Below, one piece after another: positions 17,450-27,342 of a stretch of 64,000 bases of DNA (position 1 is its first letter; the number at the start of each line of letters is the position of its first letter). The translations under genes were made by a program, and so were the position numbers. Under the pieces are notes generated by a model that did no database searches, had not been told where the DNA came from, and saw only the letters and a list, made by a program, of their open reading frames with translations. Location of the stretch: positions 1 to 64,000 of the forward strand of contig CBIHON010000008.1 in assembly GCA_966211965.1 (NCBI GenBank). Direction: 5' to 3'. The stretch comes from CBIHON01 sp966211965 (lineage in GTDB: Bacteria > Pseudomonadota > Gammaproteobacteria > Burkholderiales > Burkholderiaceae_D).

Positions 17450-18289
17450 ATGAAAATCATCTCTTCCATCGACGAATTGCGCGACCAGTTGCGTGGCCAA
17501 TTGCGCACAGCCTTCGTTCCGACCATGGGCAACCTGCACGACGGACACTTGTCGCTGATGCGCCTGGCGCGCAAGCATGGCGACCCGGTGGTGGCATCGA
17601 TTTTCGTAAACCGGCTGCAATTCGGCCCGAACGAGGATTTCGACAAATACCCGCGCACCTTCCAGGCCGACGTCGAAAAGCTGGAAAAAGAAGGCGTGTA
17701 CGTCCTGTTCGCGCCGACCGAAAAAGACTTGTATCCGGAGCCGCAGGAATTCCGTGTGCGGCCGCCCGAAGGTCTGGGCAATACGCTGGAAGGAGAATTC
17801 CGCCCCGGATTTTTCACCGGCGTGACGACCGTGGTGCTCAAGCTGTTCTCTTGCGTCCAACCGCGCGTGGCGGTGTTCGGCAAGAAGGATTATCAGCAGT
17901 TGATGATCGTGCGAAACATGACGAAGCAGTTCGCTCTGCCCACTGAAATCATCGCCGCCGAAACCTATCGCGCGGAAGACGGCTTGGCGCTTTCCTCGCG
18001 CAACATGTACCTGTCGGCGGATGAAAGAGCCGAGGCGCCGCTGCTGTTCCAGACCTTGAACCATGTCGCAACGGAAGTACGCGGCGGCCATCTCGACGTT
18101 TTCGACTTGGAAAAGCAGGCCATGTCGCAACTTGCAGCACGCGGCTGGAAACCGGATTACATCTCGATCCGCAAGCGCTCGGATTTGCAACCGCCGTCCG
18201 CCGGCGATCTGGCGCAGGGGGAATTGCTGGTGGTGCTGGCAGCGGCCAAGCTTGGCGGAACGCGGCTGATCGACAATCTTGAAATTTAG
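17450..18289 (+). CDS. panC: Pantothenate synthetase
   Basis: 279 residues, the usual length. It condenses pantoate and beta-alanine with ATP to make pantothenate, the coenzyme A precursor. The nucleotidyltransferase motif PTMGNLHDGH (residues 25-34), FGKKDYQQL and LALSSRNMYLS are present. FVNRLQFGPNED carries Arg where many homologues have Pro. panB and panD are not adjacent. It lies 165 bp after scpA, in the order common in this group. Confidence 0.95.
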   Translation: MKIISSIDELRDQLRGQLRTAFVPTMGNLHDGHLSLMRLARKHGDPVVASIFVNRLQFGPNEDFDKYPRTFQADVEKLEKEGVYVLFAPTEKDLYPEPQEFRVRPPEGLGNTLEGEFRPGFFTGVTTVVLKLFSCVQPRVAVFGKKDYQQLMIVRNMTKQFALPTEIIAAETYRAEDGLALSSRNMYLSADERAEAPLLFQTLNHVATEVRGGHLDVFDLEKQAMSQLAARGWKPDYISIRKRSDLQPPSAGDLAQGELLVVLAAAKLGGTRLIDNLEI

Positions 18290-18372
18290 GCTCTTGACCA
18301 TGCCCGCTCGAAACCGGGGCAATCGCGGTCATGGGTCACTCTACAAATGCTTCGACGTTCATCAGCCCGGCA

Positions 18373-18981
18373 TTACTGCTGCACCCATTTCAAGATCTCC
18401 TGCCATTGTTCGAGATCCTTCTCGACCCGCGACGGCGCCACGTCCCATAGCGTGGTGCCGTGTGCCGCAAGCTGCACGTAGTTTTGTGTATCGCGCAGGT
18501 AGCCGAGCACCGGCACGCCCACGCTATTGACGTAATGCGCCAGTTGGTCGGCTGCGCGGGTGCGGATGTCGACGCGCATGCCCAGCACGCCAATGGCGAA
18601 CTTGCCGCGCCGACCCAGTAGTTTTTGCAGAAAACTCTGCGTAGCCAGTATGTCGAACATCGAAGGCTGCAGGGGCACCACCACTTTGTCTGCGATCCGC
18701 ATCACCTCATCGAAGCGCGCGCCGTCGAAACCGGCCGGCGTATCCAGCACCAGGTGAGTCGTGCCTTTCGGCGGTCGCGCGACGCGGCCGTTGATTTCCC
18801 AAGCCGCAATCGGCGGCAGCGACGGCGGCCGGAGCGCCAGCCAGGAACGCGACGACTGCTGCACATCGACATCGCCCAGCATCACGTTATGGCCCTGGGA
18901 GGTGAAATATCCCGCAAGATTGGTCGCGAATGTGCTCTTGCCGACACCACCCTTGGGATTTGCAACGACGATGACTGGCAT
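18373..18981 (-). CDS. Orphan ParA/MinD-like ATPase
   Basis: 202 residues with a deviant Walker A (NPKGGVGKST, residues 9-18), a switch I region GDVDVQQSS and LVLDTPAGFDG. This is the ParA family of ATPases that position DNA or protein cargo. No ParB-like gene is adjacent, so it is not the chromosomal parAB. It is convergent with panC and lies 123 bp downstream of the transglutaminase gene on the same strand. The cargo is unknown. Confidence 0.88.
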   Translation of the reverse strand: MPVIVVANPKGGVGKSTFATNLAGYFTSQGHNVMLGDVDVQQSSRSWLALRPPSLPPIAAWEINGRVARPPKGTTHLVLDTPAGFDGARFDEVMRIADKVVVPLQPSMFDILATQSFLQKLLGRRGKFAIGVLGMRVDIRTRAADQLAHYVNSVGVPVLGYLRDTQNYVQLAAHGTTLWDVAPSRVEKDLEQWQEILKWVQQ

Positions 18982-19104
18982 GGTTTGTCTCCCGTTTTCC
19001 GATTGCCAGGATGCGCCCGGCTCGCCGGCTTCATCAGTTATCAGTTGTCAAGCTTGCATTTCACACTCGCCTTTTACCAAAGAATATCACGAGGATTTCT
19101 GGGG

Positions 19105-21117
19105 TCAATTGCCTTGGCGGGTGACTTGATCCGGTACGCCAAAACGGGCAATCCAATCCCGGCCTGCGCTTTTCAAACCCTCACGCTCCGCAACCGGTAC
19201 CGGCTGCGGGCCGAAGCGGCAGCGATAATGCAGCTTCACGACGTGGCGCAAAGCGGCGCTCGCCTCGTCGCCCAATTGCGGGCCGACCCGTGCCAGCCAA
19301 AGCATGAACGGCTCATGCCTTGGCCGAACCAGGCCGCGTTCGGCCAATATCCGTTCGATCCGGTACAGTTCCGAGGGCTCTGAATTCCGGTCCTGCCGCG
19401 CGCCGCGGCCAGCTTCCGATGTCGCCCATCGCCTCAGCCGCAAGCCGCCGCCGCGCCAAAGATATTTATTGCCGAGCCAGGCGAACACCAGCAGCGCAAT
19501 CACGTACGCAAGAATCTCGTATCCCGCAACCGGCAATTTCTGCAGATAGAACAACAGACACGACCACGCATCAAGCAAGGGTTCGAAGACCGAGGCCGAA
19601 CGCTCCTCCAGCCCGGGCCAGGACGGCGGTGTCGTATCGACATCCTGCCAGGCGCCGTCGATCCAGGCGCTGACCCAGGCATGCGCATGGCGCCGGCGTG
19701 CGACATAGCCGGTGCCATAGCGGCTGCGCTCCTGCACCGAGTAGCCGACCGCATAGCGTGCCGGAATGCCGGCCGCACGCAGCAACAGCACGGTCGCCGT
19801 GGCGAAATGCTCGCAATGACCTCTGCGGTCGCGTATCAGGAAATCCGCCAGCGCGGTCCGGTTCGCCTCATTCCCGGCGCGGAAAGTGCTGTATGAAAAA
19901 TTCTCCGAAAAATAATCTTTCAGTATTTTCACCACGGTTGCCGGCGGCTTGCCTTCCAGTTGCAGGCTTCGCGCTACGTCCCGCAGCAACGCGCCGTCGC
20001 TGCGAGCCAGCTTCAAGTCCTCATCGTTCGGCAAGGTCCGGTCGGCAAACCCTGCATCGTAAGCGACCCGATAGCTGTAAAACCCGGGAACCAGCTCCGC
20101 TTGCACGATGCCCATCTGACTGCGGTTCATGCGGAGGAATTTCGCGCCGCCGGCCTGGACTGCGCCCGGCGGGAGGGGCAGCAGACTCAGCGGATGCGTG
20201 AACGAGGCAGAAATTTCCATGCTCCCTTGCGCGCCCGGTAAAACCCGGGCAGGATCGTCCAATATCCAGGCCGTATGTTGCGCGTCCTGAGGCAAATCGC
20301 GGAACCCCCTGGTGCCGGCCACCGACCAGGTCGTTGCGGTATAGGTGTTGTAGCTGGCTGTACGCAACAACAAAGGCAGCCGCAGCGTTTGCGGACTGCT
20401 CACGCGCAAGGCGATCGAATCGGATAATTTGAGTTGGCCGATATGGCCGAGACTGGTGCGCGCGCGTTCCGGATCTTCATCGTCGTCGCCGCTGATCCAT
20501 TCCATTGCGATCTGTTCGATCACATCCTGCAGACGATACAGCCCGACATTGACCAAGGCGCCGCTCAAGGCGGCAAGCAGGAACATCCCGGCCCACAACT
20601 GCGGCGAGCGGCCGGCCGGACGAAAATGCCACAGTGTCCATGCCCCCAAGACCAGCACCCCCGCGTAAAAGCCCAGGCCCTGCCGGTTCATCATGCTGGC
20701 AGCCAGCGCCCACAAGGCGAGATAGGGATAGCCGAGGTTGGCCGGATGGCTGTTGCTGCGGCCGTCGTTGCCGCGCGGCCGCAATGCGAATGAAACCACG
20801 CTCAGATCGACTTCCTGCATGCCGCCGTAGGCAATTGCAAGGAACAGCGGCAGGATGGTCATCGGCATCCACTTGATGATGCCGATGATGGCTGAGGTCA
20901 TGCCTTCGCTGACGAACAAGTACACAAACACGGCAAGCAAAAGCAAGGTGCAAAAGTTCGCGATGCGGCTCAAATCGGCGAATGAAAAGACCAGGCGCAA
21001 TTTGAGCATGCGCGGTGCCTCCAGCCCTGCCGCGACCAGCGCGGCAAGCCACCACTGGCCGCATTGCCAGCCCCAGAACATCACTGCCGCCGCCAGCAGG
21101 AAAGGAGGCAGCTTCAT
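19105..21117 (-). CDS. TgpA-like membrane transglutaminase (DUF3488)
   Basis: 670 residues from the ATG at 21117, which overlaps the DUF58 stop by 4 bp (ATGA); an upstream ATG at 21177 would overlap by 64 bp. Several N-terminal membrane segments (MKLPPFLLAAAVMFWGWQCG onward) precede an outside transglutaminase-like domain with Cys, His and Asp of the triad visible in GHCEHFATA, RRHAHAWVSAW and DVDTTPP. A further membrane helix and a cytoplasmic tail follow. It is the third gene of the moxR-DUF58-tgpA operon, whose members are thought to act together at the cell envelope. Confidence 0.88.
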   Translation of the reverse strand: MKLPPFLLAAAVMFWGWQCGQWWLAALVAAGLEAPRMLKLRLVFSFADLSRIANFCTLLLLAVFVYLFVSEGMTSAIIGIIKWMPMTILPLFLAIAYGGMQEVDLSVVSFALRPRGNDGRSNSHPANLGYPYLALWALAASMMNRQGLGFYAGVLVLGAWTLWHFRPAGRSPQLWAGMFLLAALSGALVNVGLYRLQDVIEQIAMEWISGDDDEDPERARTSLGHIGQLKLSDSIALRVSSPQTLRLPLLLRTASYNTYTATTWSVAGTRGFRDLPQDAQHTAWILDDPARVLPGAQGSMEISASFTHPLSLLPLPPGAVQAGGAKFLRMNRSQMGIVQAELVPGFYSYRVAYDAGFADRTLPNDEDLKLARSDGALLRDVARSLQLEGKPPATVVKILKDYFSENFSYSTFRAGNEANRTALADFLIRDRRGHCEHFATATVLLLRAAGIPARYAVGYSVQERSRYGTGYVARRRHAHAWVSAWIDGAWQDVDTTPPSWPGLEERSASVFEPLLDAWSCLLFYLQKLPVAGYEILAYVIALLVFAWLGNKYLWRGGGLRLRRWATSEAGRGARQDRNSEPSELYRIERILAERGLVRPRHEPFMLWLARVGPQLGDEASAALRHVVKLHYRCRFGPQPVPVAEREGLKSAGRDWIARFGVPDQVTRQGN

Positions 21118-22451
21118 AGCGCGGCCAAGCCTTCCTCGATGCGGCCCGGAACCAGCAAGCGCACCCAGGGCGGACAATCGGCCGGTGCATCTTCGCCGAC
21201 CAGCAACACCAGCAAGGGCAACCCCAATTGCCGCAGTTCGTTCACCATGTCGCGGCGCGCCTCATCCCAAGCGAGCAGGATGCAGATGCAGCCGCTTAAC
21301 TCCGGACGCCGGCTCACCACGGTCGCATGCAAGTCGCACAGCGACTCACCGGGATGAGGCCGCACACCCGCCAGCACCCGCAGCAACGCTTCGGCCTGCA
21401 GCTCGCCCGGCCCCATCGTGAAGCAGTGACATTCTGCCTCGACAAACAGCAGATCCAGCAGGCATTCGCCGCGATGCAAATTGCCGACGAAAGAAGCGGC
21501 GAGCGAGACCGCCTCTTCGAACGCCTCGCCGTCCGGAGCGCCGAGGGTGTCGAGCAACAGCGCGTGACGCTCGAAAAACTCCGGCTGATATTCCTTCACC
21601 ACCGGCGTGCCGGTACGGGCAAAACTTTTCCAGTGGATGTCGCGCATTGCATCGCCGGGACGGTACTCGCGCAGCCCGGAAATTTCTTCGCCATCGCCGG
21701 TGACGGAAGCCTTGACCCGATGCTCCGGCTGGTAATGGCGCCGCCCCGGCAGCGAGAACGGCGGCAAGGCGTAAGTGCGGGGCAGCACCAGCACCGAGCC
21801 TGGCAGATCGAACTCGCGGCAGGCGCGCAGCAGGCCGAGCGGATCGCGCCGCGCCACGACGAGACCGCGCAAGCCGAGCATGCCGCGATGGCACGGGGTG
21901 AAGCGTTGCGACACTTCCACGCTTGCGCCGGGCGGCAAGGCCGGAGCGTGGATTTCATCGATTTTCGCCACCTCGTTCTGGCGCACCAGCCAGGACCAGC
22001 GATAGTAGCCGACCATGCGGTCATAGCGATTGCGGCGTTCCGCGTCGGGTTCACGGGCGCTGCAGAATTGCGCGAAATCCGGACGGGGATCATGGTGTAT
22101 TTCGAGCAGGCTCAAGCCCTGCACCGGGTGGGGAGCGTCATGCGACAGGCGCAGCCGGTAATGCACTTCTTGGCCGACCGTGGCATAGCGTGGCAACAGC
22201 CGCTGCACCGTCAACCTGCCGGAAAAACGGCGGCCGAAAACCAGCGCGATGCAGAGCAACCCCAGCAGCAGACCGAAGATCTGGTAGGCGACGATTTGCT
22301 TGGTATTCAAGCCGGTGATTGCGCTGACAATGAGCATCGCCAGCACGAAGTTTCCGGCCGGCGTGAAGCGCCGCTCACGCCATTTCCTGAACCTGAAATA
22401 GCGGCGGAAGCTACGGTAAAAAAAACGGCTAAGCCGGGACGGGTGTGTCAT
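21114..22451 (-). CDS. DUF58 domain protein
   Basis: 445 residues starting MTHPSRLSRFFYRSFRRYF (ATG 22451); another ATG lies at 22466. Two membrane segments lie near the N-terminus (FVLAMLIVSAITG, FGLLLGLLCIALVFG). The DUF58 signature EYRPGDAMRDIHWKSFARTG is at about residue 260. DUF58 proteins pair with MoxR AAA ATPases and have a VWA-like C-terminal fold. The start overlaps the moxR stop by 23 bp and the stop overlaps the transglutaminase start. The molecular role is not established. Confidence 0.85.
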   Translation of the reverse strand: MTHPSRLSRFFYRSFRRYFRFRKWRERRFTPAGNFVLAMLIVSAITGLNTKQIVAYQIFGLLLGLLCIALVFGRRFSGRLTVQRLLPRYATVGQEVHYRLRLSHDAPHPVQGLSLLEIHHDPRPDFAQFCSAREPDAERRNRYDRMVGYYRWSWLVRQNEVAKIDEIHAPALPPGASVEVSQRFTPCHRGMLGLRGLVVARRDPLGLLRACREFDLPGSVLVLPRTYALPPFSLPGRRHYQPEHRVKASVTGDGEEISGLREYRPGDAMRDIHWKSFARTGTPVVKEYQPEFFERHALLLDTLGAPDGEAFEEAVSLAASFVGNLHRGECLLDLLFVEAECHCFTMGPGELQAEALLRVLAGVRPHPGESLCDLHATVVSRRPELSGCICILLAWDEARRDMVNELRQLGLPLLVLLVGEDAPADCPPWVRLLVPGRIEEGLAAL

Positions 22452-23370
22452 GCAAAAGCTGCGCAACGATGGTATCGGCCGTAGTGCCGCCGTACTTGAC
22501 CTGGGTCGTCAGCACCAGGCGATGCGCGATCACCGGCGCCGCCAGTTCGCGGATATGTTCCGGCGTCACGTAATCCATGCCGTCGAACAGCGCCAGCGCC
22601 TTGGCGGTCTTGACCAGCGCGATGCCCGCACGCGGCCCGGCGCCGAGCTGCACGCCAGGCAGTCCGCGCGTGGTGCGCACCAGGTCGACCGCATAGCGCG
22701 TCAATTCCGGCTTGATGTAAATCTGCTGGGCCGCCTCCTTCAATGCCAGCACCTGCTGCATGTCGAGGCAAGGCTGCAAAGCGGCAAGCGGATGGCGCAG
22801 ATGCTGGGCGTCGATCATCGCAGCTTCGGTATCCGGGTCGATGTAGCCCAGGCCAAGACGCAGGGCGAAGCGATCCATTTGCGCTTCCGGCAGCGGATAG
22901 GTGCCGCGAAACTCGATCGGATTCTGGGTTGCAACCACGAAAAACAAGGGTCCCATGCTGTGCAATTGGCCATCCAGACTGACCTGATTTTCCCCCATCA
23001 CTTCCAGCAGCGCCGACTGGGTACGCGGCGAGGCGCGGTTGATTTCATCGGCCAGCAGGATGTTGGTGAACACCGGGCCGGGCCGGAACTCGAAGCTCTG
23101 CATCTTTTGATCGTACACCGACATGCCGAGGATATCGGTCGGCAGCAGGTCGGGGGTGAATTGCACGCGCTTGAAATCGGCGCCGATCGATGCCGCCAAG
23201 GCCTTGGCCAGCGTGGTTTTGCCGGTGCCGGGGAAGTCTTCCAGCAGCACGTGGCCGCCGGCCGCGAATGCGGCCAACAGCTTGCGCAATGCGGCGTCCT
23301 GGCCGTACACGATGCTGGAGATCGATTGGAATAAGCGCCGATAGGCGTCGTGCCCCTGCTGAAGACTCAT
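22429..23370 (-). CDS. MoxR-family AAA+ ATPase
   Basis: 313 residues from MSLQQGHDAYRRLFQ (ATG 23370); longer in-frame starts run into non-conserved sequence. Walker A is EDFPGTGKTTLAK (about 43-55), Walker B LLADEINRA, and sensor 1 VVATQNPIEF with GTYPLPEAQMDRF. MoxR ATPases act as chaperone-like assembly factors for VWA-domain proteins. It is the first gene of the DUF58/transglutaminase operon. A second MoxR relative lies at 62157. Confidence 0.9.
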   Translation of the reverse strand: MSLQQGHDAYRRLFQSISSIVYGQDAALRKLLAAFAAGGHVLLEDFPGTGKTTLAKALAASIGADFKRVQFTPDLLPTDILGMSVYDQKMQSFEFRPGPVFTNILLADEINRASPRTQSALLEVMGENQVSLDGQLHSMGPLFFVVATQNPIEFRGTYPLPEAQMDRFALRLGLGYIDPDTEAAMIDAQHLRHPLAALQPCLDMQQVLALKEAAQQIYIKPELTRYAVDLVRTTRGLPGVQLGAGPRAGIALVKTAKALALFDGMDYVTPEHIRELAAPVIAHRLVLTTQVKYGGTTADTIVAQLLHDTPVPA

Positions 23371-23583
23371 GTGTTTTCTGTTTTGATGGAGGTGAGACGG
23401 CAAGCGTCGCTCTAACTTGGAATGATACCTGTACCGACGGCTATCGCCACCGAAAATCAGCCCCTGAAAAAGCCTTCCAGCGTGATCGCACAACTGACAT
23501 TCTTGCGACGCGCCGGCGGTAACGGGCAAAGCGTTCCGTCCGCGGCAGCCATTATCCGTCGCCGCAAAAGGATTGGTATGAGC

Positions 23584-24279
23584 CTATTCCAAAAACCTGG
23601 CGAAACTCGCCACCGGCTCGCGCTCGGTTTGCAGCGTGTTCTCGACCTTGTCCGGATCGGCATAGCCGAGCGACATGCCGCACACGACCTGCTCGCTGTC
23701 CGGCAGTTGCAATACCTCGCCGATGATCTTGTGGAATTGCGTGAATGCCGCCTGCGGACAGGTATCGAGCCCACGGCCGCGCGCCGCCACCATGATGTTT
23801 TGCAGGAACATGCCGTAGTCCAGCCAAGAGCCCTTCTCCATCATGCGGTCGATGGTAAACATCAAGCCGACCGGCGCATCGAAGAACTGGTAGTTGCGGC
23901 CGTGCTGGGCTTGCATCCCGGCCTTGTTTTCTCGCCCCAGTCCGAGCAGCGCATACAAGTCCCACCCCACCTTGCGACGCCGCTCGATATAGGGCGAGAT
24001 CCACTGGCGCGGGTAGTAGCTGTACTCCTCCACATGCTGTTTCGCGAGAGCCGGGTCGAAATGGACTTTCAGGATTTCGGACGACAGCTTTTCCTTGATC
24101 GCTCCTGTGAGCACATAGACTTTCCAGGGCTGGGTATTGGTGCCGGACGGCGCGCGCGCCGCGACCTGCAGGATGGCTTCGATGTCTTCGCGCGCCACCG
24201 GCGTCGGCAGGAAGGCTCGGATCGAGCGGCGCGAAGTGATCGCGGCATCGACGATTTTTTGTTCAGGCGTTTCGATCAT
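23584..24279 (-). CDS. Nitroreductase family protein
   Basis: 231 residues starting MIETPEQKIVDAAITSRRS; the open frame extends much further upstream but that part overlaps the neighbouring gene and is not conserved. FMN-binding features are SRRSIRAFLP (residues 17-26), ARAPSGTNTQPWKVYV and the C-terminal GMSLGYADP. Family members are NAD(P)H-dependent FMN oxidoreductases of nitroaromatics or quinones. The substrate is unknown. Confidence 0.88.
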   Translation of the reverse strand: MIETPEQKIVDAAITSRRSIRAFLPTPVAREDIEAILQVAARAPSGTNTQPWKVYVLTGAIKEKLSSEILKVHFDPALAKQHVEEYSYYPRQWISPYIERRRKVGWDLYALLGLGRENKAGMQAQHGRNYQFFDAPVGLMFTIDRMMEKGSWLDYGMFLQNIMVAARGRGLDTCPQAAFTQFHKIIGEVLQLPDSEQVVCGMSLGYADPDKVENTLQTEREPVASFARFLE

Positions 24280-24368
24280 GTTCGCTGGCTTGTATGGATG
24301 GAAGAAGAATCCGCATGCCGACGGGAATGGCGCTCGGTTTGCATGCGGTACGGTCGACCTGCACGTTA

Positions 24369-25280
24369 TTATTTTCTCACCACGAAAGCCACGCCTATCA
24401 CCGCCAGCACCATCCCGGCCATGCCGGTGACGCTGAACACTTCGCCGAACATCGCCCACGCCATCAAAGCTGTCGTCGGCGGCGTCAGGTACAACAGGCT
24501 GGTGACCCGTGTTGCGGCGCTTTTGCGGATCAAGGCAAATAATAGGAAGATTGCGCCGATCGACAGCGCGAATACCGACCACAGCAAGGCGCCGATAAAG
24601 CGCGGCGTCCACTGCACAGTGTCGAGTGCCGGCGTGAAATGTTCGAATGCAATCGCGAACGGCAACAGCACCAGCAGCGACGCCGCAAACTGGATCGCCG
24701 TGCCGGTGCGCAGATCGAAATGCGCGCAATGGCGTTTTTGATAGAGGGTGCCGACCGTAATCGAAAATAATGCGAACACGCAAAGCCCGATGCTTTCCCC
24801 TGACAAGCCGATCAGGCTGATCTTGTTGGATACCACCAGCGCCACGCCGCATAGCCCGCACACCAGCCCGAGCCATTGCCGTCCGCGCACCGACTCGCCG
24901 ATCAAAGGCGCGGCAAATGCGGTCAGGATCGGCTGCATGCCGACGATCAGGGCAGATAATCCGGCCGGCATGCCAAGCTTGATGGCGCCCCATACGCCGG
25001 CCAGATAACCGGCTTGCACCAGCACGCCCGAGAACGCGATATGCCGCATCTGCCCAAGCGGCCAAGGGGCACGCATCAAAACCACCAGCGGCAGCAGCAC
25101 GGCCAGCACGCAGATAAAACGCAGTATCAGGAAAGTCAGCGGCGGCGCGTACGGCAAACCGAATTTGGCTACCACGAAGCCGGTACTCCAGATCACCACG
25201 AACAGCAACGGCATCGCCGCGATCCAGGGATTGGGTGGCGACTCGGTAGCGGCGGCAGCGGGGCTTGCGGTGGATGTCAT
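24369..25280 (-). CDS. EamA/DMT family transporter
   Basis: 303 residues from MTSTASPAAAATESPP (ATG 25280). Ten membrane segments are expected; the first begins at PLLFVVIWSTGFVVAKFGLP, and the two EamA halves are visible (second half: IGLCVFALFSITVGTLYQKR to GMVLAVIGVAFVVRK). It is a drug/metabolite transporter with unknown substrate. It follows the deacetylase-family gene by 10 bp on the same strand, so they probably form an operon. Confidence 0.85.
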   Translation of the reverse strand: MTSTASPAAAATESPPNPWIAAMPLLFVVIWSTGFVVAKFGLPYAPPLTFLILRFICVLAVLLPLVVLMRAPWPLGQMRHIAFSGVLVQAGYLAGVWGAIKLGMPAGLSALIVGMQPILTAFAAPLIGESVRGRQWLGLVCGLCGVALVVSNKISLIGLSGESIGLCVFALFSITVGTLYQKRHCAHFDLRTGTAIQFAASLLVLLPFAIAFEHFTPALDTVQWTPRFIGALLWSVFALSIGAIFLLFALIRKSAATRVTSLLYLTPPTTALMAWAMFGEVFSVTGMAGMVLAVIGVAFVVRK

Positions 25281-25290
25281 GCTGGCGTAT

Positions 25291-26202
25291 TCAGATGATG
25301 GATCGGCCGCTCCACACATATCGGGCGGCAATGCCGATAGTCTGGACGTGGAGAGCGACGGTGTCTTGGATATTCTTGCCGTAGCCCCCCGCCATCGTAA
25401 CCGCAACCGGGATTTGCCGCTGGCGCGCTTCGTCGAATACCAGGCAATCACGCGCAGCAAGGCCGGCTGCACTCAGCTTCAGCCGCCCCAGGCGGTCTCC
25501 TTCGTGCGGGTCGGCCCCGGCCAGGTAAATGATCAACTGCGGAGCAAAGCGCCGGAACATTTCAGCCAGCGCCTGGCGCAATGCCTCCAGGTATGCCGCA
25601 TCGCCGGTACCGTCGGGCAGTGCCAGATCAAGATCGCTGACTTCCTTCTTGAAGGGATAATTATGTTCGCCATGCAGCGACAAGGTAAATATCGAGTCGT
25701 CCCTGGCCAGGATGGAAGCCGTACCGTTGCCTTGATGCACATCGAGATCGACGATGGCGACCAGCCCGGCGCGGCGCTCGGCCTGCATCAAGCGCGCGGC
25801 GATCGCCGCATCGTTGAAGACACAAAAACCGGCGCCATGATCGGCATAGGCATGGTGCGTGCCGCCAGCCAGGTTGACCGCTATTCCATGGGTCAACGCC
25901 GCGCGGCAGGCAGCGATGGTTGCGCCGGCGGAACGGCGCGAGCGCTCGACCATTTCCGGGCTCCAGGGAAAGCCGATGGTTTGCTGCTCCTGCGCCGTCA
26001 AGGCGCCGCTTGCAACGCGCTGTATGTAGCCCGGGTGATGCGCCAACGCCAGCACGCCGTCGGTGGCCGCGGGAGGCTCATGGAAGTCGAGTTCGGGGAT
26101 CAAAACCTGTGCGCCTTCGCGGATCAACCGGTACTTCTGCATTGGAAAGCGATGTCCAGCCGGCAAAGGCAATACGAAATGGTCGCTGTAAAACGCTATC
26201 AC
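25291..26202 (-). CDS. Histone deacetylase family protein
   Basis: 303 residues from a GTG at 26202 (VIAFYSDHFVLPLPAGHRFP), where similarity to the family begins; the ATG at 26337 adds 45 unconserved residues. Zinc-hydrolase motifs are present: GGTHHAYADHGAGFCVFND (tandem His), DLDVHQGNGT (Asp and His ligands), the variant AGADPHEGD and TMAGGYG. Bacterial members deacetylate acetylated polyamines or small molecules or proteins such as acetyl-CoA synthetase. The substrate here is unknown. Confidence 0.88.
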   Translation of the reverse strand: MIAFYSDHFVLPLPAGHRFPMQKYRLIREGAQVLIPELDFHEPPAATDGVLALAHHPGYIQRVASGALTAQEQQTIGFPWSPEMVERSRRSAGATIAACRAALTHGIAVNLAGGTHHAYADHGAGFCVFNDAAIAARLMQAERRAGLVAIVDLDVHQGNGTASILARDDSIFTLSLHGEHNYPFKKEVSDLDLALPDGTGDAAYLEALRQALAEMFRRFAPQLIIYLAGADPHEGDRLGRLKLSAAGLAARDCLVFDEARQRQIPVAVTMAGGYGKNIQDTVALHVQTIGIAARYVWSGRSII

Positions 26203-26404
26203 GGGAGACTCGGATCTGGGGGCTGAAAAAATGGAAAAACGGAATATATTGAACCAATTTGGTGCAGGGCGGAAGTTCTTATGATTTTCCTTTCGGGCAG
26301 ACAAAAATATTTCCCGCTTTACTATGAAAAAGTCCATGAGAAAACGAAAAATTCTTGCATGGCTGCAAGAAAAAAATTTTCCTGATGCAGCGCAGTAAAT
26401 ATCC

Positions 26405-26432
26405 TTGACACAAAAGTTTTAAGCTCTAGAAT
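26405..26432 (+). promoter_or_regulatory. Sigma-70 type promoter of the phasin gene
   Basis: A perfect -35 TTGACA (26405-26410), a 16-bp spacer and a -10 TAGAAT (26427-26432). It lies about 80 bp before the phasin ATG in an AT-rich stretch, and matches strong phasin expression. Confidence 0.7.
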
Positions 26433-26509
26433 AGCCGTTGCTGCAGCGCACAAACAACAATTCCAGCCCTGCCTCAAATATATCCATTGATCCCATAAGG
26501 AGAAATTCC

Positions 26510-27073
26510 ATGTTTTCCATCCCAGAACAATTGTCCGCCGCTACCAAAACCCATATCGAATCGCAACTCGCGATGTTCACGACCTTGACCAACAAGGCAT
26601 TTGAAGGCGTGGAAAAGATCGTCGATCTGAACATGAACGCAGTCAAGGCCTCCTTGGAAGAATCCACCGCCGCTGCCCAGCAGATCATCGCCGCCAAGGA
26701 TCCGCAAGAATTCCTGTCGCTGACCGCAGCACAAACCCAACCGACCGCGGAAAAAGCCATCGCTTACGGCCGCCATCTGGCAAGCATCGCCACCAGCACC
26801 CAAGCCGAATTCACCAAGGCTGCCGAAGAGCAGATCGCCGACACCAACCGTAAAGTATTGGCGCTGGTTGAAGAAGTCACCAAGAATGCACCGGCCGGTT
26901 CCGAAAACGTCGTTGCCTTGTTCAAATCCGCGATCGGCAATGCCAGCGCCGGTTACGAGCAATTGAGCAAGACCACCAAGCAAGCTGTTGAAACATTGGA
27001 AGGTAATTTGAATAACGCAGTGAACCAGTTCTCGGCTGCCGCTGAAAAGAGCGCCGCTCGCGCCAAGAAGTAA
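26510..27073 (+). CDS. phaP: Phasin (PHA granule-associated protein)
   Basis: 187 residues starting MFSIPEQLSAATKTHIESQL, with AAGGAG 8 bp before the ATG. Phasins coat polyhydroxyalkanoate granules and limit their size. The protein is almost entirely amphipathic helix, Ala/Gln/Lys rich, with no signal peptide, and ends in Ala/Lys (AEKSAARAKK) as is typical. It is single-gene: promoter at 26405 and terminator at 27115. Other PHA genes in the window are at 51024 and 55079. Confidence 0.92.
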   Translation: MFSIPEQLSAATKTHIESQLAMFTTLTNKAFEGVEKIVDLNMNAVKASLEESTAAAQQIIAAKDPQEFLSLTAAQTQPTAEKAIAYGRHLASIATSTQAEFTKAAEEQIADTNRKVLALVEEVTKNAPAGSENVVALFKSAIGNASAGYEQLSKTTKQAVETLEGNLNNAVNQFSAAAEKSAARAKK

Positions 27074-27114
27074 TTTTTCCGACGGACCGTGCACGGCGCC
27101 GGTCCTCGAAATGC

Positions 27115-27144
27115 AAAAAAATGCCCCAATGGGGCATTTTTTTT
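27115..27144 (+). terminator. Rho-independent terminator of the phasin gene
   Basis: A perfect stem ATGCCCC/GGGGCAT (27121-27137) is preceded by six A and followed by a run of T, about 40 bp after the phasin stop. The A and T tracts mean it could work in both directions. Confidence 0.9.
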
Positions 27145-27342
27145 GGCCTTCTTTTATTTTCCGCTGCAAGCCGATGCGTAATCACGCAATCGGCGAAAAA
27201 CTCGTCATCCGGTTCGGAGCGGATCATATGGTGACGTTTCCGGCTGACCGGTAGCGATAGCCGCGTCGGCCTGCTTGCCTGGATATTGCGGGAGCGGCCA
27301 GTACCGGAGAACGTCCGCAGGCCAAGCCCCCCGGTCCCCCGC